A DNA stretch of 12,299 nt, from NCBI GenBank assembly GCA_035566535.1, contig DATMRA010000052.1, positions 1 to 12,299 on the forward strand. The letters run 5' to 3'. Source of the DNA: JAFARE01 sp035566535 (GTDB lineage: Bacteria; Chloroflexota; Dormibacteria; Aeolococcales; Aeolococcaceae). The notes beneath the pieces were generated by a model. The model saw only the letters and a program-made list of their open reading frames with translations, was not told the origin of the DNA and searched no databases. Position numbers and translations under genes: made by a program. This document shows positions 6,641-12,299 of the stretch, one piece after another. Position 1 is the stretch's first letter. Every line of letters begins with the position of its first letter.

Positions 6641-7026
6641 AGCGCGGAGGCCCCCGGCTGGCGATAGAGGTCGCCGCACCCCCGATCTTGGACGGCGTCT
6701 GCCTTTGCGCTTTCGTAATCCTCGGCCGGCAAAGTCACGACATAGGTGAAGGACCGCAGTGGTTCTTCATCGTTGTCTGGCCCTTTATCGCCGGCTGGTT
6801 CGCTACTGCGCTCGCGACGGGCTTGTACACATCTCGAACCCGGCTCCCACTGCGCTTGTCTGTCACGGAAGTCGTGGGCGTCGCCATCGCCCTCGTGTTG
6901 CGTTCCACCATCACGCATCGCGACACTCCTCTCGCGTTCATCATCGTCGCGTACGCATTCATCGCGTTATCCACGATCGGATGGCGCGTGGTTGTCTTCG
7001 CTGTGTCCCGCTACCCGCGTGGCTGA
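6637..7026 (+). CDS. DUF3054 family membrane protein, 129 aa
   Basis: Small integral membrane protein with about four hydrophobic segments: near residues 16-30, 41-62, 76-88 and 98-122. Typical DUF3054 signatures are ILDGVCLCAFVILGRQSHD (18-36), with the conserved GRxSHD, and WPFIAGWFATAL (48-59). The biochemical role of this family is unknown. The only suitable start is a TTG whose last two bases belong to the TGA stop of the lipoprotein gene, so translation is probably coupled. The stop lies 1 bp from the stop of the opposing Nudix gene. Confidence 0.8.
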   Translation: MKRGGPRLAIEVAAPPILDGVCLCAFVILGRQSHDIGEGPQWFFIVVWPFIAGWFATALATGLYTSRTRLPLRLSVTEVVGVAIALVLRSTITHRDTPLAFIIVAYAFIALSTIGWRVVVFAVSRYPRG

Positions 7027-7027
7027 G

Positions 7028-7492
7028 CTAGTCCTCGATGGGCTCGGCTGGGCGCCAGACGTTGCCCAGAATGCGCACCGGTCCTTGGAAGTTCTCATCC
7101 CAGCTGGCCACCAGCTCGTCGCGGACCGGCGGATACAGAGTTAACCTGATCACGGATTCGCGGCTGTGCCACTGCGCGTCGCAGAGGGCCGAGTCGTTGC
7201 CCAGCACCAGCTCGCCACCCGTCTTGTGGGCGGCGAAGAACATGTTGATGATGTGGCGTCCGCCGGGCTCGATCGCCTCGGCCATCAGGAAGAGCCGGCC
7301 GATCTCCGCCGTGTAGCCGGTCTCCTCCTCCAGCTCGCGGGCGGCCGCTGCAACCAGCGTCTCCCCCTTCTCAACCCCGCCGCCGGGAAGCAGCCAGTAT
7401 CGAGCGCCGCGCTTCTCGTGCTGCACCAGCAATAGGCGATCGCCCTCGCAGACAGCCGCGGCAACCCGGACGCGGATCCCCGAGTCAGCCAC
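7028..7492 (-). CDS. Nudix hydrolase, 154 aa
   Basis: Hydrolyses nucleoside diphosphates linked to another moiety, using divalent metal. The complete Nudix box GX5EX7REUXEEXGU runs from G38 to Y60 (E44, R52, E53, E56, E57, G59), preceded by YWLLPGG. Beta strands around VRVAAAVCEGDRLLLVQHE fit the usual fold. The substrate cannot be told from sequence; NTP-cleaning (MutT-like), NADH and ADP-ribose activities are all possible. The start is GTG 7492; no ribosome-binding site or clear -10 is seen. The gene is divergent from the LysM gene, and the LexA operator at 7530-7541 is only 38 bp upstream of its start. SOS control is therefore possible but not shown. Confidence 0.9.
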   Translation of the reverse strand: MADSGIRVRVAAAVCEGDRLLLVQHEKRGARYWLLPGGGVEKGETLVAAAARELEEETGYTAEIGRLFLMAEAIEPGGRHIINMFFAAHKTGGELVLGNDSALCDAQWHSRESVIRLTLYPPVRDELVASWDENFQGPVRILGNVWRPAEPIED

Positions 7493-7522
7493 GCGCGCCG
7501 GTCGAGCCTGTCACCCGGACCA

Positions 7523-7574
7523 TTGACTCGAACATCCGTTCCCTGTTATGGTGCCTTGTATGGAACATACGTTC
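7523..7574 (+). promoter_or_regulatory. SOS promoter with two LexA operators
   Basis: TTGACT (7523-7528) and TATGGT (7547-7552) form a -35/-10 pair with an 18-bp spacer. GAACATCCGTTC (7530-7541) sits inside the spacer and GAACATACGTTC (7563-7574) just after the expected start of transcription. Both match GAAC-N4-GTTC perfectly, the core of the Gram-positive LexA site. Their 33-bp separation is about three helical turns, placing both on the same DNA face. Confidence 0.85.
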
Positions 7575-7898
7575 GGTGCAGGAACCTTGATCCAGGATGC
7601 CATCGCTCCACATCGATACTCGCGTCGCGGTCCAGCGAGGCGCCGACCCAAAGCGTGGGCTGCCGCTGCGGGGGTCGCCGTCGCCGGCGTTCTCCTGCTC
7701 GGTGGCGTCGCCTACGGCGGCGCCTCCAGCGGCCCTCAGAGCGTCGTCGTGCATTCCGGCGACACGTTGTGGGCCATTGCGGGCTCACATTACCCCGGCG
7801 ACGACCTCCAGGAACGGGTCGCCCAGATCGAGGCGAGCAATCACCTCCAGAGCGCGGGCCTTACTCCCGGCGAGATCCTGATCCTGCCGGCGCCCTGA
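7560..7898 (+). CDS. SOS-controlled LysM membrane protein, 112 aa (YneA/DivS/ChiZ-like)
   Basis: A short cytoplasmic N-terminus rich in Arg (RRGPARRRPK, residues 22-31), one membrane helix (about 32-53) and an extracellular LysM domain (about 62-109: VVVHSGDTLWAIAGSHYPGD ... ASNHL ... LTPGEILILP). LysM binds peptidoglycan. Membrane/LysM proteins encoded near lexA (YneA in Bacillus, DivS in Corynebacterium, Rv2719c/ChiZ in Mycobacterium) delay division during DNA damage, and I infer the same here. The ATG at 7560 is preferred over ATG 7548 because the -10 TATGGT ends 7 nt upstream, giving a leaderless mRNA. An operator covers codons 2-5. The 3' end overlaps the opposing ctaG by 38 bp. Confidence 0.85.
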   Translation: MEHTFGAGTLIQDAIAPHRYSRRGPARRRPKAWAAAAGVAVAGVLLLGGVAYGGASSGPQSVVVHSGDTLWAIAGSHYPGDDLQERVAQIEASNHLQSAGLTPGEILILPAP

Positions 7899-8805
7899 CG
7901 CGGCGCCGCGGTCGGGCTCGCGGCTCGGTCACTGTCCGACCCCGGGCGACGTCGAGCAACCAGCGCGGCGTGCCGGACGGGAGCGGCTGGGGCTCGATGT
8001 GGGGATGGATCCCACCATCGCCGCTTCCGCCATCCTCTGCGTCGGCGACGCTGTCCAGGGCGTGCACGAAGATCACGATGAAGGCCGCGAACAGCGCGAT
8101 CTTGCTGACGATGGCGATGGACGCCCCCGCAATCTGCTGATCGGTGAGTACGTCGAGGCCCAATAACCGCGGAGCTGCGGCGTACGCCGGATACAGCGAG
8201 TGATGGGCCAGCGCTACGACTAGTCCGCCGAAGGTCTGCGGGATCGTCGCCAGGACGATGTAGCCGATCTTCCCCAGTGGAGTCATCGATCGTACCGGCG
8301 GGGAGAACGGCGTGATTATCGGCCACCAGAAGGCAATCGACGTCAGCAGCAGCGACACTTGCTCGAGCGCGTACAACGAGTTGCTCTGCATCGCGGCGCT
8401 ATACGCACCGGTTGTGTGCCATCCGAAGAAAGCCGCGTTCACCGCGACGATGGCGACGAGCGGATGCACCATGAAGCGCAGAACGACACGAACCGCGCGC
8501 GGCGGATGCGCCACCGGTACTCGGGGCATCGCCAGCAGGAGAAGCGGTGGTACGACACCCATGAGGATCGTGACCTGCAGCAGATGTGCGGAGAGCAGGT
8601 AGTGCTGCGCGATGACCGCGATGGGGCTGAACCACACCGCCGCGAGCAGCACGAGCGCGAGCCCGAGGGCCACCTTCCGGCGTCGCTTGGTGCGCGGGCC
8701 CTCGCGGCTCCGCCAGAGCAGCCACCCCACCGCGGCCGCACTCGCCAACGCAACCCCGATGAGGATCGGATCGGAGTTGAACGAGGAGGGCGCGGCTAAC
8801 TCCAC
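7861..8805 (-). CDS. ctaG: Cytochrome c oxidase assembly protein, caa3-type CtaG family
   Basis: Membrane protein of 314 aa with about seven helices, as in the caa3_CtaG family, which supports maturation (copper delivery) of cytochrome oxidase. Conserved elements seen are YLLSAHLLQ, MGVVPPLLLLAMP, the FGWHTTGAYSAAM segment with its histidine, WWPIITPF, ALAHHSLYPAY and TDQQIAG. The C-terminal tail of about 60 residues is hydrophilic, first acidic (DAEDGG) and then Arg-rich, which is longer than needed. GTG 8805 is preferred because TAGGGT ends 6 nt upstream (leaderless type); TTG 8811 is also in frame. The 3' end overlaps the LysM gene by 38 bp on the opposite strand. Confidence 0.88.
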   Translation of the reverse strand: MELAAPSSFNSDPILIGVALASAAAVGWLLWRSREGPRTKRRRKVALGLALVLLAAVWFSPIAVIAQHYLLSAHLLQVTILMGVVPPLLLLAMPRVPVAHPPRAVRVVLRFMVHPLVAIVAVNAAFFGWHTTGAYSAAMQSNSLYALEQVSLLLTSIAFWWPIITPFSPPVRSMTPLGKIGYIVLATIPQTFGGLVVALAHHSLYPAYAAAPRLLGLDVLTDQQIAGASIAIVSKIALFAAFIVIFVHALDSVADAEDGGSGDGGIHPHIEPQPLPSGTPRWLLDVARGRTVTEPRARPRRRVRAPAGSGSRRE

Positions 8806-8811
8806 CGTCAA

Positions 8812-8817
8812 ACCCTA
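8812..8817 (-). promoter_or_regulatory. -10 element (TAGGGT) for ctaG
   Basis: On the minus strand TAGGGT is followed by 6 nt and then GTG 8805. The same bases (AGGG, 7-8 nt before the GTG) could instead act as a weak Shine-Dalgarno site, so the leaderless reading is only one option. Confidence 0.35.
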
Positions 8818-8865
8818 GCGCATGTGGTCGATTCGACACACCCAAACCCCTGCGCGAAGCGGTAC

Positions 8866-8913
8866 AACTGGGGTGAGGTGCAAATCCCCGGTTGGTGGGC
8901 TCGACGGCCCACC
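8866..8913 (+). ncRNA. Two adjacent strong hairpins, candidate structured leader
   Basis: Hairpin 1 has arms AACTGGGG (8866-8873) and CCCCGGTT (8886-8893), 8 bp with one G-U, and a 12-nt loop TGAGGTGCAAAT. Hairpin 2 follows with no gap: GGTGGGC (8894-8900) and GCCCACC (8907-8913), a 7-bp perfect stem with loop TCGACG. They lie between the ctaG start and the small membrane-protein gene at 8941. I do not recognise a known riboswitch family. Whether the region is transcribed is unknown; TACAAC at 8863-8868 is a weak -10-like hexamer. Confidence 0.4.
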
Positions 8914-8940
8914 CGGTCATATCAATTCTCGCTACGGACC

Positions 8941-9381
8941 GTGCGTCCGGCCGAAGACGTGCTTCATGAATTTGCCGACCGCCGGCTACCGGGATTCGCG
9001 GTGGCCGAAGAGGGCCAGAACTACCTCATCCTTCGGCCGCGCAAGCGCCACCGCTACGGCGCGGAGATGGCCGTTCTGCTGGGGATCGTCCTCGTCCTTG
9101 CGATCCTCATCCTGACCGCGATCACGCCGGTGTTCATAGCGCTCCTCCCAATCGGCCTGTTGCCGGCCATCCCCGTGCTTCTGGACAACCGGCCGGACCT
9201 CGCGATCAGCGCAGTGCCCCATGAGGATGGCGGCACCCGCGTGACGGTGCATGGCCTGGCCTCGCCCGAACTGGCGGCCGCCCTCGACGCCTACCTGGGA
9301 TCGCTACCCCGATTCGTGCCGCCGGCACCCGCCGCGGCGCCGCAACCTGTGGCTAGCCGAGCAGCCGGATCACGGCGGTGA
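8941..9381 (+). CDS. Unrecognised small membrane protein, 146 aa
   Basis: The N-terminus (RPAEDVLHEFADRRLPGF) looks like a soluble helix, followed by a beta-type stretch (GFAVAEEGQNYLILRPRKRH). Two close hydrophobic segments follow (about 43-60 and 62-80, with PVF and LLP turns), then a soluble C-terminal part (LAISAVPHEDGGTRVTVHG, SPELAAALDAYLGSLP) and a Pro/Ala-rich tail. I cannot name a family. The frame is open upstream to GTG 8824, but that part overlaps two hairpins and lacks protein-like character, so I favour GTG 8941; no ribosome-binding site supports it strongly. The 3' end overlaps lexA, on the opposite strand, by 29 bp. Confidence 0.65.
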   Translation: MRPAEDVLHEFADRRLPGFAVAEEGQNYLILRPRKRHRYGAEMAVLLGIVLVLAILILTAITPVFIALLPIGLLPAIPVLLDNRPDLAISAVPHEDGGTRVTVHGLASPELAAALDAYLGSLPRFVPPAPAAAPQPVASRAAGSRR

Positions 9382-10000
9382 CAACACCCTCGAGGTGCAT
9401 GTCCCGGGCGTAGATCGGTTCCAGGGAGGGATTCTCGGGCTGCAGGCGGATGCGGTCGGCTTCGCGGAAGAAGCGCTTGACCGTCACCTCGCTCTCACCC
9501 GTGGTCTCGTTCTCGATGCGCGCCACCACGATGGTGCCATTGGCCGGAGCGTCACGACGGGGACGGACGACGACGATGTCTCCGTCGTTGATGCCGGCGC
9601 CGATCATGCTGTCCCCGTGCACCGTCAGAGCGTACGCGTCGTCGCCTCCGGCGATCTCGGGCCCGACGGCGAGCGTGTCCTGGATATTCTGCTCAGCCAA
9701 TACCGGCGTGCCCGCGGCCACGCGGCCGATCAGTGGGAGCTGGATGACGTTGCTGCCCCGCGAGCCGGTGGCCACCGCCCCGTCGGCCTCGACGATCTCG
9801 ACCGTCCGCGACTTGGACGGGTCTCGACGGATAAAGCCACGCAGCTCAAGCGTGTTGAGGTGGTTCTGCACAGTGGACGACGAGCTCAATCCCACCGCAT
9901 GCCCGATTTCGCGCACCGTGGGCGGATACGCGTGATTGCGTGCGTGGGCACGGAGGTAGTCCAGGATCTGGCGCTGCCGCGCGTTGATGGTGTTCGCCAT
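9353..10000 (-). CDS. lexA: LexA repressor, 215 aa
   Basis: Represses SOS genes and is inactivated by RecA-stimulated self-cleavage. The N-terminal winged helix-turn-helix (residues 1-65) includes ARQRQILDYL, YPPTVREIGHAVGLSSSSTV and LELRGFIRRD. The cleavage site A96-G97 lies in GRVAAGTPV. The catalytic pair is S131 in HGDSMIGAGI and K175 in VTVKRFF. Length and layout match typical LexA. Start ATG 10000 has GGAGG 11 nt upstream, slightly long; an in-frame upstream start at 10045 would add non-conserved residues and overlap the promoter. The upstream region contains operator-like sequences, consistent with autoregulation. Perfect LexA sites at the LysM gene in the same window indicate its target. 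Confidence 0.95.
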   Translation of the reverse strand: MANTINARQRQILDYLRAHARNHAYPPTVREIGHAVGLSSSSTVQNHLNTLELRGFIRRDPSKSRTVEIVEADGAVATGSRGSNVIQLPLIGRVAAGTPVLAEQNIQDTLAVGPEIAGGDDAYALTVHGDSMIGAGINDGDIVVVRPRRDAPANGTIVVARIENETTGESEVTVKRFFREADRIRLQPENPSLEPIYARDMHLEGVVTAVIRLLG

Positions 10001-10035
10001 TGGGTGGTTTTCCTCCAACCGAGTGGGCGAGCCGG

Positions 10036-10102
10036 ACTGTATCACGGCTTGGTGGAAAACGCAAACGTTTGTTCTGTGCAGCGGACTGTAAACGTCCGTT
10101 TA
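10036..10102 (-). promoter_or_regulatory. lexA promoter with LexA operator-like sites
   Basis: On the minus strand, TTGCGT (10059-10064) and TACAGT (10036-10041) form a -35/-10 pair with a 17-bp spacer. GAACAAACGTTT (10063-10074) differs from GAAC-N4-GTTC by one base and overlaps the -35. A second palindrome TAAACGTCCGTTTA (10089-10102) matches the AAC-N4-GTT core (6 of 8 positions) and is centred 27 bp upstream. The first is a good autoregulatory operator; the second is weaker. Confidence 0.7.
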
Positions 10103-10116
10103 TGTTCAGAGACAGC

Positions 10117-10503
10117 TCAGGGGCGGCGGTCCGCAAGGACGCAGAACTCGTTCCCCTCTGGGTCGGCAAGTACGACCCAACTCACATCGCCCTGGCCGAC
10201 GTCGGCGTGTCGGGCACCCAGCTCGAGCAGGCGACGGACCTCTTCGTCTTGCTCCCTGTCGGCTGGGCTGACGTCGAGGTGGAGCCTGTTCTTGACGGTC
10301 TTGCCCTCGGGCACGCGCGCGAATGTCAACGTCGGTGGCACCGGGCCAACCAGGTTCTTGCTATCAGCCGCCATACGGGGGCCAATGCCGACGATTCCGT
10401 CGTCTTCGTCTTGCACCTCGTAGTCAAGGACCGAGCACCAGAACCGGGCGAGACCGATTGGATTGGCACAGTCGATCGCAAGCTCGGTGAACTTACTGGT
10501 CAT
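10117..10503 (-). CDS. VOC / glyoxalase-like domain protein, 128 aa
   Basis: Vicinal oxygen chelate fold protein of the glyoxalase-like type. Signs are ELAIDCANPIGLARFWCSVLDYEV (residues 7-30, the first beta-alpha module) and the C-terminal SWVVLADPEGNEFCVL (about 108-123) with the typical DPEGNEF motif. NRLHLDV near residue 75 carries one likely metal ligand. The reaction is unknown; members include resistance proteins, dioxygenases and isomerases. It starts with ATG 10503, with GGGAG 8 nt upstream, and lies 15 bp after miaA, so it is probably co-transcribed with mutL-miaA. Its stop is about 15 bp from the second lexA operator-like palindrome. Confidence 0.85.
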   Translation of the reverse strand: MTSKFTELAIDCANPIGLARFWCSVLDYEVQDEDDGIVGIGPRMAADSKNLVGPVPPTLTFARVPEGKTVKNRLHLDVSPADREQDEEVRRLLELGARHADVGQGDVSWVVLADPEGNEFCVLADRRP

Positions 10504-10518
10504 GTCAGGATCTCCCAG

Positions 10519-11463
10519 TCACGTAGCGGGGCCAAGGGCAATACAGTCTGCAAGCGAGGCTGCTTGAGCGGCCAACTCGTCGACTGAAAGCAGGTCGCTG
10601 CGCAGCCAGTGAACCCGCGGGTCGCGCCGGAACCACGTGCGCTGCGCCTTTGCATATCGCAACGTGCGACCGACGGTTGCGGCGATCGCCGCGTCGACGT
10701 CGCGTGCGCCGCGCAGCACGTCGAGGGCTTCCTGATAGCCGATGCCGCAGGCGGCCAGGTCATCCGCGCCAACCCCGGCCTCGAGCAGTGCCGCCACCTC
10801 ATCCAGGACCGCACCGCTGTGGAAGATGTCCTCCACGCGGCGCTGCACGAGCGTGCGATGGGCGTCCGCGGCCACGTCGAGCCCGACCTGTACGACCTCC
10901 CATCGCGGCGTCGCGCCGCGCGTTTCGATGAGTGGGCCGGGTCGCGCATCAAGGATCTCGAGCGCACGCAGCACCCGGCGGGGGTTGCGGAGATCCGTTC
11001 GCTTGGCACCCTGGGGATCTCGCGCCGTGAGCTCTGCGGCGAGCCCGCGCAGTCCGTCGTCCGTAGCCGCCTCTGCGGTCCGCTCCTCCCGCGTGGTCGG
11101 GTCCGGCGGCACCTTCCCGAAGTCGAATCCGTCCACGAGCGCCTTCACGAACAGTCCGGTGCCGCCCACCAGAATGGCGCGCCCACCGCGGGCTTCAAGG
11201 TCGGTGAGCGCGGTCGTCGCCTCAGCCAGCCAGTCGGCAACGTTGAATGGCACGCCGGGCGGGACGAGCCCGAGCAGGTGACACGGAACGCCGTGCAGCT
11301 CTGCCGAAGTCGGGGCGAACGTCGCCACCAGGGCACCCGTGCGCACCTGGCGGGAGTCGGCGTTCACCAGCTCGGTTCCCGGGAGTCGTTGCGCCGAGGC
11401 TACCGCCACCGTGGTCTTGCCCACGCACGTCGGGCCGACGATGGCGAGGATTGGTTGGGTCAT
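10519..11463 (-). CDS. miaA: tRNA dimethylallyltransferase MiaA, 314 aa
   Basis: Transfers a dimethylallyl group to N6 of A37 in tRNAs that read UNN codons. Visible motifs are the P-loop GPTCVGKTT (10-18), NADSRQV (35-40, the usual DSxQ), VGGTGLFVKAL (99-109), NPRRVLRALEI (160-170), GIGYQEAL (240-247) and YAKAQRTWFRR (270-280). The P-loop reads TCVGKT instead of the usual TASGKT, and an Ala replaces Arg in the AKRQ motif; both seem tolerable. Start ATG 11463 overlaps the mutL TGA stop as ATGA, so translation is coupled. The longer frame to 11538 is within mutL and unlikely. Confidence 0.95.
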   Translation of the reverse strand: MTQPILAIVGPTCVGKTTVAVASAQRLPGTELVNADSRQVRTGALVATFAPTSAELHGVPCHLLGLVPPGVPFNVADWLAEATTALTDLEARGGRAILVGGTGLFVKALVDGFDFGKVPPDPTTREERTAEAATDDGLRGLAAELTARDPQGAKRTDLRNPRRVLRALEILDARPGPLIETRGATPRWEVVQVGLDVAADAHRTLVQRRVEDIFHSGAVLDEVAALLEAGVGADDLAACGIGYQEALDVLRGARDVDAAIAATVGRTLRYAKAQRTWFRRDPRVHWLRSDLLSVDELAAQAASLADCIALGPAT

Positions 11464-12299
11464 CGAAGAGGACGGCGAAACGCGCGGCGCAGGTCGTCGT
11501 CGCGCAGGACCAGCACGGTGGGCCGGCCGTGCGGGCACGTCATGCCGCCCGGCGTCGCCACGAGCTGATCGAGCAACCGCTGCTGCGCGTTGCCGTCAAG
11601 CCGGTCGCCAAAGCGGACAGCGCTGTGGCAGGCCACCAATGCCGCCAGCCGGTGACTCCGCGCACCGCCGGCGCCTTCGCTGTCGAGCAGTGTGTCGAGG
11701 AGATCGGTCACCAGGCGAGTGACGTCCGCTCCGCTGCTCATCGGGGGAATGCCTGTGCAGCGCAGCAGCCCGGGTCCGAACTGCTCGACGCTGAACCCGC
11801 AGCGCTCGATCTCCTCAGAGTGACGTTCCCACGCCTCCATACGCGCAGCGTCGCACTCGATCACGGCTGGAAGCAGCAACAATTGCGTGTCCGGCGATTC
11901 CCGCGCCGACCACGAGGCAAGGAGTTCCGTGTAGAGCACCTTCTCGTGCGCGGCGTGTGGATCGACGAGCACCAAAGCACCGCCGCCGGTTGCGACGATC
12001 CACTCGCCGCCACTCTGTCCGAGCGATTGCAGGGGCGCGAGATCGGCAAGCGAGAAGTCCGGCGTCTGGCGATCCGGAGGCGCGTACGACGGCGACGCGG
12101 ACTCTGCTGTCGAGTACGCCGGCGACATATCGCCGTCGCGCAGGGACACGTCGCCACCCAACACCAGTGACGGTATTCCCGTCGCGGCAGCGGGCGAGAG
12201 CCCGGCAACCGGTGCAGCCCGCAGCGCCCCCCAGCAGGCGCGCTGCACCGCCGCGAATGCGGCGCGCTCTTCGACAAAACGCACCTCCCGCTTGGTGGG
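11460..12299 (-). CDS. mutL: DNA mismatch repair protein MutL, C-terminal part
   Basis: The frame runs off the window end at 12299; 279 residues are visible. It opens with PTKREVRF, the end of the conserved N-terminal ATPase region. A low-complexity linker follows, then the C-terminal dimerisation/endonuclease domain: LVDPHAAHEKVLYTE, ACHSAVRFGD and CPHGRPTVLVL. CPHGRP and ACHSAVR are typical of endonuclease-type MutL. The metal motif DQHA(X)2E(X)4E is altered: Pro replaces Gln, and the last Glu is Thr with Glu one residue later. The essential Asp, His and first Glu are present. MutL works with MutS, which would be expected upstream outside the window. Coupled to miaA by an ATGA overlap. Confidence 0.93.
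   Translation of the reverse strand, partial: PTKREVRFVEERAAFAAVQRACWGALRAAPVAGLSPAAATGIPSLVLGGDVSLRDGDMSPAYSTAESASPSYAPPDRQTPDFSLADLAPLQSLGQSGGEWIVATGGGALVLVDPHAAHEKVLYTELLASWSARESPDTQLLLLPAVIECDAARMEAWERHSEEIERCGFSVEQFGPGLLRCTGIPPMSSGADVTRLVTDLLDTLLDSEGAGGARSHRLAALVACHSAVRFGDRLDGNAQQRLLDQLVATPGGMTCPHGRPTVLVLRDDDLRRAFRRPLR

Noticed and set aside
8866..8913. Cobalamin riboswitch (GGTGCAAATCC resembles its conserved core)
   Set aside because: The AGGGAA segment and the CCCGCCACTG-type B12 box are missing, the stems pair differently, and only about 130 bp are available between genes, which is short for this aptamer.
8861..8913. tRNA (GGTGCAAATCC looks like a T-loop)
   Set aside because: The T-loop would need a 5-bp stem around 7 nt, which does not form, and no acceptor, D or anticodon arms can be placed.
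10147..10156. GAACTCGTTC as an additional LexA site
   Set aside because: The half-sites are separated by only 2 bp rather than 4, and it lies within the VOC-family gene.

Overview
The window is high-GC DNA that reads as a chromosome of a Gram-positive, actinobacterial-type organism. Support comes from GAAC-N4-GTTC (Bacillus/actinobacterial-type) LexA operators, leaderless promoters, actinobacterial-type families (DUF3054, caa3-type CtaG, a DUF3558-like lipoprotein) and a lexA/LysM neighbourhood. A mutL gene is present next to miaA. Most well-studied actinobacteria lack MutS/MutL and use NucS, so a deep-branching lineage such as Thermoleophilia is my inference, not a demonstrated assignment.

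Left part (1-4442, plus strand): the 3' part of a DUF4331 protein gene, a 103-codon gene of unknown function, a complete tyrosine recombinase, and a secreted seven-repeat YVTN-type beta-propeller protein with a PKD domain and a C-terminal membrane tail. The first two genes and the propeller gene are each followed by a clear hairpin; only a weak one lies at the end of the recombinase gene. No tRNA, att site or other phage gene was seen, so the recombinase does not by itself define a mobile element.

Middle part (4443-7492): a sparse stretch with two minus-strand small proteins (an NTF2/SnoaL-like protein and a cupin) separated by non-coding gaps of about 250-275 bp. Then come a plus-strand lipoprotein gene overlapping a DUF3054 membrane protein gene, and a convergent Nudix hydrolase gene. 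I recognise nothing definite in 4443-4696 or 2814-3018.

Right part (7493-12299): a DNA-damage response and housekeeping block. A small LysM membrane protein has a leaderless promoter carrying two perfect LexA operators. lexA lies about 2 kb away on the other strand with its own operator-like sequences. Between them are a CtaG-type cytochrome oxidase assembly protein and a small unrecognised membrane protein preceded by two strong hairpins. Upstream of lexA on the minus strand is a tight cluster mutL (partial) > miaA > VOC-family protein, with a 4-bp ATGA overlap and a 15-bp gap. The LysM protein fits the SOS-induced division inhibitors found beside lexA in other Gram-positives (YneA, DivS, Rv2719c/ChiZ), so LexA cleavage would derepress both lexA and a block on cell division.

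Most of the content belongs to recognisable families. The least explained items are the structured leader at 8866-8913 with its downstream membrane protein, the operator placed inside the first codons of the LysM gene, the altered metal-site motif in MutL, and the near-identical 126-bp propeller repeats.
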